Both the position numbers and the translations under genes were made by a program. From contig JAIBCM010000004.1 in NCBI GenBank assembly GCA_019694135.1, positions 129,364-193,363 on the forward strand: a stretch of DNA of 64,000 nt, read 5' to 3'. Of the stretch, positions 16,569-24,951 are shown in pieces. The stretch is from Verrucomicrobiia bacterium (GTDB taxonomy: Bacteria > Verrucomicrobiota > Verrucomicrobiia > JADLBR01 > JAIBCM01). The notes beneath the pieces were generated by a model, which searched no databases, was not told the origin of the DNA, and worked only from the letters and a program-made list of their open reading frames with translations. Numbering within the stretch: the first letter of the stretch is position 1; each line of letters opens with the position of its first letter.

Positions 16569-18542
16569 TTATGGGTTAGTGGCTAAAGACTGTAATCGAA
16601 TATGAACATCTTCCTGAACCGCATCCCAGAGTTGAATGATGAATTGTTGGACGTGTTGTTTGGCTTGGAGAAGAGTTTCCGGTGTGAACGATTTGCGATC
16701 AGGCGGAAGTTGATGCGCGGAGAGGTAAAATTTAATTTTTGGTTCCGTGCCTGATCCGCGCACGATAATTTGCGCGCCATTATCCAATTTAAAGAGAAGC
16801 ATGAGTTCTTTGGGAATCGGTTTGCCATCTACATCAACTAGATTTTCTTTAGCAAAATTCATTTTTTCTACGACGGCGTGGCCTAAATAGTTCTTAGATG
16901 GATTTTGTTCAAAAGATTTTAAAATGCCTTGAATTTTGACTGCGCCTTCAGCGCCTTCGAGAAGAAATTGTCCCAATTTTTCATAGAAGAAGCCGAGTTC
17001 CGAATAAATTTGGTCCAGATACTCGAGCAGGGTTTGATTTTGTGAGCGGGCATGAGCCGCGGCTTCCACGAACATAAGTGCGGCTGCGTTGGCATCTTTA
17101 TCGCGAACATAATCTCCGCCGCTGTAGCCGTAACTTTCTTCGCCACCAAATACGAAGTAGCACCCTTTTTTCAAATGGGCGTTGCGCTTTTCTTCTTCAG
17201 AATAGGAGCGATAATGTTTTTCATTGAATCCTTGCTCGACGAGTTGTTGTTCGTAGTCGCGCAGTTTTTCTCCAATATATTTGAAACCGGTTAGGGTGTT
17301 GACTAGTTTTAGTCCAAATTTTTTAGCGATAGCTGTTTGCAGTTCGGTGGTGACGAAGGTTTTGATGAGACAGGCATGGGTTGCATTTTGTGAGGTGAGA
17401 ATGCCTTGCTGGAAAAGTGTGGTGGTGCGGTAATAAGCTAAAATGGAACCGATTTGGTTTCCAGTAATAAGTTCGTAATCGTCTTGCGAGTTACGAATGG
17501 CAACACCCATACGGTCGCAATCGGGATCGGTAGCAATCACGATGTCGGCTTTATCTTTTTGAGCTTTTTTTATGGCGAGAGTGAGCGCTTCGCTATTTTC
17601 TGGATTGGGCGATGCGACAGTGGGGAAACGGCCATCAGCGCTGAGTTGTTTTCTAACGAGTAGGGGTTTAATTTTGTATTTTTTTAAGGTGGGAACGATC
17701 GCATGTGCGCCTGTGCCGTGGAGCGGTGTGTAAACGATTTTAAGATTCGAGGCCTGTGTTTCTAAGGTTTCCTGGTCAAGAACTAAAGTTCTCAAGGCTC
17801 GCAAGTAAGCTTTATCGGTTTCTGGATTAAGCATTTGGATAGTGGCGCCGTAGCGTGGTTCGAGTTCTCCGGTAGCTTGGATCTGGTTGACTTCGTGAAT
17901 GATTGCCGAGGCGTGCGGTTCGACGAGTTGCGCGCCATCGTCGAAATAGGCTTTGAAACCGTTGTCGTAAGGAGGATTGTGGCTGGCGGTAATCATGACG
18001 CCAGCTTGGGCATTGAGATAGCGAATGGTAAAGGAAAGTTGAGGGGTGGAACGGTCTTCGGCAAAGAGCCAAGCGTTGATGCCTTCGTTGGTGGCGACTT
18101 GTGCGACGAGTTGGGCAAAATCTCGGGAAAAATGTCGGGTGTCATGCGCGATGACGAGACTGGGTGAGGGATGTTTGCGAAAAATTTTCTTAAGATAACG
18201 GCAGAGTCCACGCGCAGCGCGTTCGACATTGGCATCGTTCATGGCATTGGAACCGAGGCAGGCATGCTCGGGTCGATCCAGTTCGTTAGGGGTGCCTCGT
18301 TCGGCGCGGGTGACATATTTACCTATCGTGCGTCCGCGTAGACCGCCGGTGCCAAAGCTTAAGGTTTTATAAAAACGATCGTTGATTTCGGTAAGTTGTT
18401 TCTCATCCCATAATTCTTGTAAAGCCGCGCGTTGCCAGGAGTTGGGAAGGGTTAAATGATAGGCTTCGAGAAAGTTTTTGGCTGCCGTTTCAAAAAGTTG
18501 TCCTGACGCGATATGGGTAGAAAGTTGTTCTAAGGTAATCAT
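16569..18542 (-). CDS. Alpha-D-phosphohexomutase (phosphoglucomutase/phosphomannomutase)
   Basis: A 657-residue enzyme that interconverts hexose 1- and 6-phosphates through a phosphoserine. The active-site loop TASHNPP (about 185-191) and metal loop DPDCDRMG (about 340-347) are clear. The sugar loop GGEESYGY and the phosphate-binding RGSGTEPKIKFY near the C-terminus are also present. The N-terminal FGTGGLRGR fits the PMM/PGM group with an extended N-terminus, longer than the roughly 460-residue bacterial PMMs. Substrate choice (glucose, mannose or ribose phosphates) cannot be read from the sequence. Confidence 0.92.
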   Translation of the reverse strand: MITLEQLSTHIASGQLFETAAKNFLEAYHLTLPNSWQRAALQELWDEKQLTEINDRFYKTLSFGTGGLRGRTIGKYVTRAERGTPNELDRPEHACLGSNAMNDANVERAARGLCRYLKKIFRKHPSPSLVIAHDTRHFSRDFAQLVAQVATNEGINAWLFAEDRSTPQLSFTIRYLNAQAGVMITASHNPPYDNGFKAYFDDGAQLVEPHASAIIHEVNQIQATGELEPRYGATIQMLNPETDKAYLRALRTLVLDQETLETQASNLKIVYTPLHGTGAHAIVPTLKKYKIKPLLVRKQLSADGRFPTVASPNPENSEALTLAIKKAQKDKADIVIATDPDCDRMGVAIRNSQDDYELITGNQIGSILAYYRTTTLFQQGILTSQNATHACLIKTFVTTELQTAIAKKFGLKLVNTLTGFKYIGEKLRDYEQQLVEQGFNEKHYRSYSEEEKRNAHLKKGCYFVFGGEESYGYSGGDYVRDKDANAAALMFVEAAAHARSQNQTLLEYLDQIYSELGFFYEKLGQFLLEGAEGAVKIQGILKSFEQNPSKNYLGHAVVEKMNFAKENLVDVDGKPIPKELMLLFKLDNGAQIIVRGSGTEPKIKFYLSAHQLPPDRKSFTPETLLQAKQHVQQFIIQLWDAVQEDVHIRLQSLATNP

Positions 18543-18739
18543 AATGAGTCACCAAAAAACCCAATTCTAAGGTAAAAGGGAAGCTTTTTTTATCGCTATC
18601 AGCTTTCAGATTTCGCTTGCTATGTATAAGTGTTCCTTATTAAACTTGGGTCGCATGCAAGGAACTTTAGCTATCCTTCGGAAGCTTGGTAGCCTTATTC
18701 AGGGGGACGTTTTCATTCAACATAAAACAAAGGAAAAAT

Positions 18740-20275
18740 ATGAGCGATTCAATCGATATTCATGATGACGTTAAATTATTGCACCGAATGGGCTACGCAC
18801 AGGAGCTCAAGCGGCGCATGAGTGCTTTTTCTAATTTTGCCATTTCTTTTTCGATTATTTGTATTTTGGCGGGTGGCATTACTTCTTTTCAATTGGGCTT
18901 TTGTGGCGCAGGCGGGGCGGGAGTAGGGATTGGTTGGCCAGTGGGCGTGTTTTTTGCCTTTTTAGTATCTTTAACTATGGCGCAAGTGGCTTCCGCTTAT
19001 CCGACGGCGGGTGGTCTTTACCATTGGAGTTCCATTTTGGGTGGAAAAGGATGGGGATGGGTAACGGCTTGGCTCAATTTGAGTGGATTAATTTTTGTGA
19101 CTGCTGCAGTAGACGTCGGAGCTTACACCATCTTTATTAATGCGGTACTTCCTTATTTTGGAGTCGATCCTGCTGGGCTTACGGCTCATCATCAATTGTT
19201 GGGTGTGAGTTTAATTATTTTCTCACATGCATTGTTCAATCACTACGGGATTCATGTGACGACTTTATTGACTGATTTTAGCGGTTATTTGATTTTTGCA
19301 GTTTCTATTGTGCTGACTCTTACCATGTTGTTCCTTGCCTCGCATTTGGATTTTGGTCGGCTTGTTACATTTGCGAATTATAGTGGCGATGCGGGAGGAG
19401 GAGTTTGGCCGCAAAATAATAGTATTATGATGCTTTTTTTATTGGGGTTATTGTTGCCGGTTTACACGATAACCGGTTACGATGCTTCAGCCCATACTTC
19501 AGAAGAAACTGTAGGAGCGGCGAAAAATGTTCCCAAAGGAATTTTACGTTCGGTTTATCTTTCCGGCATTTTTGGTTTTGTAATGGTCGCGTCTTTTGTG
19601 TTGGCCATTCCTAATATGGATGAAGCGGCAAAACAAGGGGGGAACGTTTTTTATTGGTTGATGAACACTTTAGTTCCTGAACCACTTAAAATGATTCTTT
19701 GGGCTGGCATTGCTTTGGCTAATTATCTTTGTGGCTTGGCTTGTTTAACTTCGAGTTCGCGCATGACTTTTGCCTTTGCGCGCGATGGAGGATTGCCTTG
19801 GTCGAAAGGGTTGCGCCATATTTCGCCTGTTCATCGCACGCCGACTTATGCGATTTGGATCACTGGAACATTGGCAGTTTTGTCGACGGCTTATGCTGAG
19901 GCTTATGCCACGTTGACTGCGGCGTGTGTTATCTTTCTTTATTTTTCTTATGTGATGCCCGCCGCGGCGGGCATTTTTGCTTATGGTCGCACGTGGACGC
20001 GTATGGGTCCGTTTGATATTGGCAAAACGGCTTATCGCATTATTGGCGTCATTTGTGTGTTGGGTGTGTTGCTTATGTTTTATCTGGGAATTCAACCGCC
20101 GAATGAAAAAGCGCTCAATATTACTGGCATTGTTATTGTTTTATTGATCGTCACCTGGTTTACCGTGGTGAAAAAACGTTTCAAAGGGCCGCCTTCTGAA
20201 GAAGAGGCTCAAGCACGTTTGGAAAAGCTTCAAGAATTGGAGCAACGAGTTGGCGAAGCGGGAATGAAACTTTAA
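18740..20275 (+). CDS. APC-superfamily amino acid/amine permease
   Basis: A polytopic transporter of 511 residues with about 12 hydrophobic helices. The N-terminal ELKRRMSAFSNFAISFSII followed by GGITSF is typical of the group that contains GABA, choline and polyamine permeases. A second motif, GYDASAHTSEET, is also typical of it. The start at 18740 has AAAGGAA just upstream; an in-frame ATG 54 bp earlier has no such site. It converges with the glutamine-synthetase-like gene, the two stop codons overlapping by 4 bp. The neighbouring amine-catabolism genes suggest an amine, amino alcohol or amino acid substrate. Confidence 0.85.
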   Translation: MSDSIDIHDDVKLLHRMGYAQELKRRMSAFSNFAISFSIICILAGGITSFQLGFCGAGGAGVGIGWPVGVFFAFLVSLTMAQVASAYPTAGGLYHWSSILGGKGWGWVTAWLNLSGLIFVTAAVDVGAYTIFINAVLPYFGVDPAGLTAHHQLLGVSLIIFSHALFNHYGIHVTTLLTDFSGYLIFAVSIVLTLTMLFLASHLDFGRLVTFANYSGDAGGGVWPQNNSIMMLFLLGLLLPVYTITGYDASAHTSEETVGAAKNVPKGILRSVYLSGIFGFVMVASFVLAIPNMDEAAKQGGNVFYWLMNTLVPEPLKMILWAGIALANYLCGLACLTSSSRMTFAFARDGGLPWSKGLRHISPVHRTPTYAIWITGTLAVLSTAYAEAYATLTAACVIFLYFSYVMPAAAGIFAYGRTWTRMGPFDIGKTAYRIIGVICVLGVLLMFYLGIQPPNEKALNITGIVIVLLIVTWFTVVKKRFKGPPSEEEAQARLEKLQELEQRVGEAGMKL

Positions 20276-21618
20276 ATTCTTTCGAAGTAACGTTTTAATT
20301 CCCAATCCGTGACAGCTTCATTGTAAGTTTGCACTTCAAGGCGCGCGGTGTGGACGTAGAAATCCACCACACTGTCACCAAGAGCGAGGCGGGCGAGTTT
20401 GCTGCGATTCAATTTTTCTGCGGCTTCAGCTAGAGATTTGGGCAGGCTGGCTAATTTTTTGTCGAGGTAAGCGTTGCCTTGATATGCGTTGCCGCAATCG
20501 AGTTTTTCGTCTATGCCAGCCATGCCGGCAACCATCATGGCAGCGAAGGCTAGGTAAGGATTGGCATCGGCTCCGGGCATACGGTTTTCAATGCGAAATC
20601 CTTCACTATGACCAACTACGCGAAAACCGACCGTGCGATTGTCCATGGCCCATGCCATTTTAGTGGGAGCCCAACTTGCGGTTTGATAACGTTTGTAAGC
20701 GTTGATGGTCGGCGCGTAGAAATAGCAGAGTTCTGGAGAATATTTCATTAAACCGCCAAGAAAATGTTTGAATAGCTGTGAACCTCCATGTTTTTTATTA
20801 TCCCAAAAAAGGTTTTTATTTTTTTGCCATAAACTGATGTGGATATGACAACTACTGCCGGCTTCTTGCGTGGCGATTTTTGCCATGAAAGTGAGACATT
20901 TTCCGTTTTGTTCTGCGATTTCTTTAGCGCCTTGTTTGAACAAAGCATGACGATCAGCAATTTCCAAAGGTTCGTTATAAACAAAGTTTAGTTCATGTTG
21001 ACCACAACCCCATTCGCCTTTGGAAGATTCGACTGGAATTCCCGCTTCTTCCATTTGATTGCGAAGTGTACGCAAAATCGGTTCATCCCGTAAGGGTTGC
21101 ATGGTATGATAATCGATGCGATAATCGCTGGAGGGGATGAGATTGAAATATTTTTTTTCTAACGCCTCGTGATAGGTGTGATTGAAAAGAAAAAATTCTA
21201 GTTCGCTTGCAATTTTGCTGGTGAATCCGCGTTTTCCCAATGCTTCGATTTGGCGACGTAAGACAGTTCGAGGCGCTTCTTCGACTAAACCATTTTCATG
21301 GTGGTGCAGATCGCATAAGACAAAGGCGGCGCCGGGTTGCCAGGGTAACATGCGCAAAGTGGAAAGATCCGGGCGCATTTCAAAGTCGCCAAACCCTTTT
21401 TCCCAACTGGCTAGATCAAAACCGTCTTGTGGATCCATTTCCATATTGAGTGTCAGAAGATAGTTGCAACCATGTGTTCCACTTTGAGCCACATGATCTA
21501 AAAAATAATGAGCTGTCAAACGCTTGCCCATTAACCGCCCGAACACGTCTGGAAAAACGATTAAGATGGTGTCGATTTCTTTTTTAGCGATTTTATTTTT
21601 TAGTTCAGTTAGATTCAT
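20272..21618 (-). CDS. Glutamine-synthetase-like gamma-glutamyl-amine ligase
   Basis: A 448-residue member of the GS superfamily of the PuuA/IpuC/GlnT type rather than nitrogen-assimilating GlnA. Visible active-site motifs are SELEFFLF (about 141-148), GQHELNF, SSCHIHISLW (about 249-258) and RIENRMPGADANPYLAFA (about 340-357). Family members use ATP to join glutamate to ammonia or to an amine such as putrescine, ethanolamine or isopropylamine. Next to aldehyde and alcohol dehydrogenases and a class-I amidotransferase, amine glutamylation is the likely role. It is the last gene of the minus-strand run and lies 24 bp after the aldehyde dehydrogenase. Confidence 0.82.
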   Translation of the reverse strand: MNLTELKNKIAKKEIDTILIVFPDVFGRLMGKRLTAHYFLDHVAQSGTHGCNYLLTLNMEMDPQDGFDLASWEKGFGDFEMRPDLSTLRMLPWQPGAAFVLCDLHHHENGLVEEAPRTVLRRQIEALGKRGFTSKIASELEFFLFNHTYHEALEKKYFNLIPSSDYRIDYHTMQPLRDEPILRTLRNQMEEAGIPVESSKGEWGCGQHELNFVYNEPLEIADRHALFKQGAKEIAEQNGKCLTFMAKIATQEAGSSCHIHISLWQKNKNLFWDNKKHGGSQLFKHFLGGLMKYSPELCYFYAPTINAYKRYQTASWAPTKMAWAMDNRTVGFRVVGHSEGFRIENRMPGADANPYLAFAAMMVAGMAGIDEKLDCGNAYQGNAYLDKKLASLPKSLAEAAEKLNRSKLARLALGDSVVDFYVHTARLEVQTYNEAVTDWELKRYFERI

Positions 21619-21642
21619 AAGTAAGCCTATGGATCGAGGGTT

Positions 21643-23079
21643 TTAATCTTCTGTGATATAAATATTTTTTAGTTCGGTATAACCTTCCATTGCAGTCATG
21701 CCCAGATCACGTCCGATTCCGCTGCGTTTGAAGCCGCCAAAGGGTGCAGCAACATGCACGCTATTAATGGAGTTGATGCTCAGAACTCCGCTTTCAACAC
21801 GTTTTGCAACGCGCAAGGCACGTTTTAAATCGTTTGTCCAAATTGAACCACTTAACCCGTAGTGCGATTCATTGACTTCGCGCAACATGCTATTTTCATC
21901 ACGAAAAGGTCGAATGCAAACAACCGGTCCAAAAATTTCTTCTCGCCATACTTTTTCACGTGTGTTGCAACCCAATATGACGACGGGTCGCATATAGAAA
22001 CCTTTTTTAGGAAGAGGCGTTTTGCCGCAAACAATTTTTTGGCAGTGATCTGGAACAGAATCCAAGTAAGTTTGAACATGATCGCGATGTTGTTTGGAAA
22101 TGAGAGGGCCGATTTGAGTTTTAGGGTGGCTAGGGTCGCCGATTATTAAGCGATTGCTAGCTTGGATAAATTTTTTAACAAATTCGTCAAAGATATTTTG
22201 TTCAACAAAAACTCGACTTCGCGCACAACAATCCTGGCCAGTGTTGTCAAAGACGCTAATAGAACAAAGGGCTGCTACTTTTTCTAAGTCGGCATCATTA
22301 AAAACGATGTTAGGAGATTTGCCGCCGAGCTCTAAAGAAACGCGTTTCATATCATCAGCTGCCATTTTCATAATATGAGTGCCAATTTCTGTAGAACCAG
22401 TAAAAGAAATTTTGCGAATGAGAGGATGTTGAACTAAAGCATCGCCTAGTCGCTGACCGCTCCCTGGCAAAACTTGTAAAACCCCATCTGGCAAGCCGGC
22501 TTCCAATGCTAAAATTCCGAGTTTGATAGCGGTGAGTGGAGAGAGGCTAGCAGGTTTGAGCACAACACAGTTGCCTGCAGCAAGTGCGGGAAAAATTTTC
22601 CAGGCAGCAATTGATAAGGGAAAATTCCACGGCACAATGGCAGCGACAACACCTAGAGGGGAACGAAGCGTGTAATCGAATCCGCCACGAGCTACGGGGA
22701 TGGTTTGACCGCAAAATTTTGAAATGGCATCGGTGTAATAGGCAGCGATACGAAAGGTTAATTGAAGCTCGCCTCTGGCATTGGAAATAGGCATTCCGAT
22801 GTTAAGCATTTCTAATTGAGCTAACTCCTCTTGATGTTGAACAATGAGCTGAGTAAATCGAAAAAGAATTTCAGTTCTTTTACCGGGTGTCATGTCGCGC
22901 CAGCTTTTTTCAAAGGCTTTTTGAGCGCCTGTAACGCTCGTTTCCAAATCTTTAAGAGAGGCAGAGGCTACTTCACAAAGTTTTTTTTCGGTTGCGGGAT
23001 TAATCAGGGTAAGTGTGTTCCGATCTGACGCATGGCATAGTTTTCCATTGATGACAAGTTGGGTGGTAAACTTTTTCAT
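21643..23079 (-). CDS. NAD(P)-dependent aldehyde dehydrogenase
   Basis: A 478-residue ALDH-superfamily enzyme with the catalytic Glu in LELGGKSPN (about 250-258) and the catalytic Cys in NTGQDCCARSR (about 281-291). PWNFPLSIAAWK and FTGSTEIG are cofactor-site motifs. The GQDC form is seen in gamma-aminobutyraldehyde and related dehydrogenases. In this cluster it could oxidise a (gamma-glutamyl-)amino aldehyde to the acid. It lies 6 bp after the iron alcohol dehydrogenase. Confidence 0.9.
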   Translation of the reverse strand: MKKFTTQLVINGKLCHASDRNTLTLINPATEKKLCEVASASLKDLETSVTGAQKAFEKSWRDMTPGKRTEILFRFTQLIVQHQEELAQLEMLNIGMPISNARGELQLTFRIAAYYTDAISKFCGQTIPVARGGFDYTLRSPLGVVAAIVPWNFPLSIAAWKIFPALAAGNCVVLKPASLSPLTAIKLGILALEAGLPDGVLQVLPGSGQRLGDALVQHPLIRKISFTGSTEIGTHIMKMAADDMKRVSLELGGKSPNIVFNDADLEKVAALCSISVFDNTGQDCCARSRVFVEQNIFDEFVKKFIQASNRLIIGDPSHPKTQIGPLISKQHRDHVQTYLDSVPDHCQKIVCGKTPLPKKGFYMRPVVILGCNTREKVWREEIFGPVVCIRPFRDENSMLREVNESHYGLSGSIWTNDLKRALRVAKRVESGVLSINSINSVHVAAPFGGFKRSGIGRDLGMTAMEGYTELKNIYITED

Positions 23080-23085
23080 TTTTTA

Positions 23086-24204
23086 TCAAAATGCTTGGAG
23101 ATAAAGTTCTTTAAGATCGGTTTGGGTGACAGGGACGGGATTAGTTTGGTGACAACTGTCATCATAAGCATGTTGAGCGAGCGTGTCGATATCAGATTTT
23201 TTGACTTGGTAATCGCGAAGTTTTCCTGAAAGGTTGAGTTGTTCGAGCAATAGGCGAATGGCGATAATGGTTTCAGCATCGTTGGGTTCAATAAGGCCCA
23301 TAGCGATGCCCACGCGATGGTAGAGATTAGGTTTACGTTGAGCATTCCATTCCATGACCCAGGGTAAGCAAAGAGCGTTAGCAGTTCCGTGATGTAAACC
23401 GCAGAGCGAGGAAAGAGGATGAGCAAGTGAGTGCGTTGCGCCGAGATCCTTTTGAAAAGCGATAGCACCCATCGTGGCAGCGAGTTGCATGAGACCGCGC
23501 GCTTCCAAATCGTTTCCATTTTGGTAGGCTCGTAAAAGTGCTTTTTGAGCACAGATGAGATGGATGCCTTCCAAAGCAAGGGCGTCGCAGAGAGGATGAA
23601 AAACAGGTGAGGTGAAAGATTCGATACAATGGGTGAGCGCATCGGCGCCCGTGGCAGCTGTAAGTTGCGGAGGAAGTTCCAAAGTGAATTCAGGGTCGAG
23701 AATGACAAGGCTGGCTAGAAGTGAGGGATGAAAAAAGACACGTTTATGTTGATCGAGAATAATGACGGAGCTGCGCCCCACTTCGCTTCCTGTGCCGGCT
23801 GTTGTAGGAATTGCGATGAAGGGTGCGAGTGAGGAGTAGTCGGTTTCGTAGGAAAATTGTGATAGTTTTTGTTGAGGTTGTTTAATACGAAGTCGAATGA
23901 CTTTTCCAACATCGAGTGCGCTGCCTCCACCAAAAGCGATGACTGAATCGCATTGATTATTTTGATAAGCTTGAAAGGCTTGTTCCACGTCATTTTCCAT
24001 GGGATTAGGATGCACTTCGGAAAAGATGGGAAAATTAGCGGATAGTGCATCGCGTAAACGTTGAAATGCGGGCGTTTTTAAGAGGCCAGGATCGGTTACA
24101 ATGAGAGGGCGTTTTAATTGAAGAGCTTGCAATTTTTTCGATAATTCATGGCGAGCCCCGGGTCCGTAAAGAATGGAAGTGGGAAAGGAAAAAGTAGAGA
24201 TCAT
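23086..24204 (-). CDS. Iron-containing (group III) alcohol dehydrogenase
   Basis: A 372-residue enzyme of the Fe-ADH family. The NAD-binding part has AFGGGSALDVGK (about 89-100) and IPTTAGTGSEVGR (about 132-144). The metal ligands are in DALTHCIESF and HSLAHPLSSLCGLHHGTANAL (about 259-279). It would oxidise an alcohol group to an aldehyde, or the reverse. In the cluster it may feed the downstream aldehyde dehydrogenase, which makes an amino alcohol a plausible substrate. Only 15 bp separate it from the upstream amidotransferase. Confidence 0.9.
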   Translation of the reverse strand: MISTFSFPTSILYGPGARHELSKKLQALQLKRPLIVTDPGLLKTPAFQRLRDALSANFPIFSEVHPNPMENDVEQAFQAYQNNQCDSVIAFGGGSALDVGKVIRLRIKQPQQKLSQFSYETDYSSLAPFIAIPTTAGTGSEVGRSSVIILDQHKRVFFHPSLLASLVILDPEFTLELPPQLTAATGADALTHCIESFTSPVFHPLCDALALEGIHLICAQKALLRAYQNGNDLEARGLMQLAATMGAIAFQKDLGATHSLAHPLSSLCGLHHGTANALCLPWVMEWNAQRKPNLYHRVGIAMGLIEPNDAETIIAIRLLLEQLNLSGKLRDYQVKKSDIDTLAQHAYDDSCHQTNPVPVTQTDLKELYLQAF

Positions 24205-24219
24205 AAAGAATTAATTGTT

Positions 24220-24951
24220 TTAAGTGAAATAATGGATGAAATTAGAAATCATTTCAGGATGAGGTAAAGTTTTTGGTGTTTTTTGGATGCGATCGCGAAT
24301 GTTGAATGGAATTTTGGCTTGCCAGTGGTCGAAGCGTGCTTTCCAAATAAAATTGAGAATCGTGCGATTCATTTCAGGATGAAATTGAACGCCAAAAGCG
24401 GCTTTGCCAATTTGAAAAGCTTGGTGCCGCGTTTGTTCACTTTTTGCTAGCCAGATAGCTTCAGGAGGAAGATCGGCAACAATGTCGTGATGACTTTCTA
24501 TTGCCAGAAAAGTTTCGGGCATAGATTGAAATAAGGGAGAGGCTTTGCCCTGTGGAGTCAGAGTAACGGGAAGAAATCCGATTTCCCAACCTTGTGGATT
24601 GTAGTGAACGAGACCACCACAAGCGCGGGCTAGGAGTTGGTGCCCGTAGCAAATTCCGAGGATGGCTTTTTCTTTTTGGGTATAGCGTTCGAGTAATTGC
24701 AAGAGGCGAAGCGTGGGATAATCATTATTCCAAGCGTTGCGCGGTGATCCGGTAAGAATAATGGCATCAGCGCATTCGAAATGACGTGCAATTTCTTGAT
24801 CTTCTGGTGAAAGGGTCTGAAGATGAAATTTTTTTAAGGGGCTTAACATTTTTTTATACCAAGCTGTTACATTTTTGAGTGGGTGTTGAGCAGGATAAGT
24901 CTCATTCCATATCACGTTGTTAACGAGAAGAATTTTTTTGAGGCGACTCAT
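24220..24951 (-). CDS. Class-I glutamine-amidotransferase-like hydrolase
   Basis: A 243-residue stand-alone GATase1 domain with the nucleophile elbow GICYGHQLLA (about 99-108) and the catalytic His in FGVQFHPEMN (about 192-201), followed by the Glu. It resembles GMP-synthase-like stand-alone amidotransferases. In known gamma-glutamyl pathways a related hydrolase (PuuD-type) releases glutamate from the gamma-glutamyl product, which would be its job here. It overlaps the NCS2 permease gene by 32 bp, a long overlap that suggests tight coupling. Confidence 0.82.
   Translation of the reverse strand: MSRLKKILLVNNVIWNETYPAQHPLKNVTAWYKKMLSPLKKFHLQTLSPEDQEIARHFECADAIILTGSPRNAWNNDYPTLRLLQLLERYTQKEKAILGICYGHQLLARACGGLVHYNPQGWEIGFLPVTLTPQGKASPLFQSMPETFLAIESHHDIVADLPPEAIWLAKSEQTRHQAFQIGKAAFGVQFHPEMNRTILNFIWKARFDHWQAKIPFNIRDRIQKTPKTLPHPEMISNFIHYFT

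Noticed and set aside
23076-23708. 210-residue reading frame on the same strand as the iron alcohol dehydrogenase
   Set aside because: Out-of-frame reading of a gene whose metal and NAD motifs are intact; its translation is Leu/Ser-rich without domain features.
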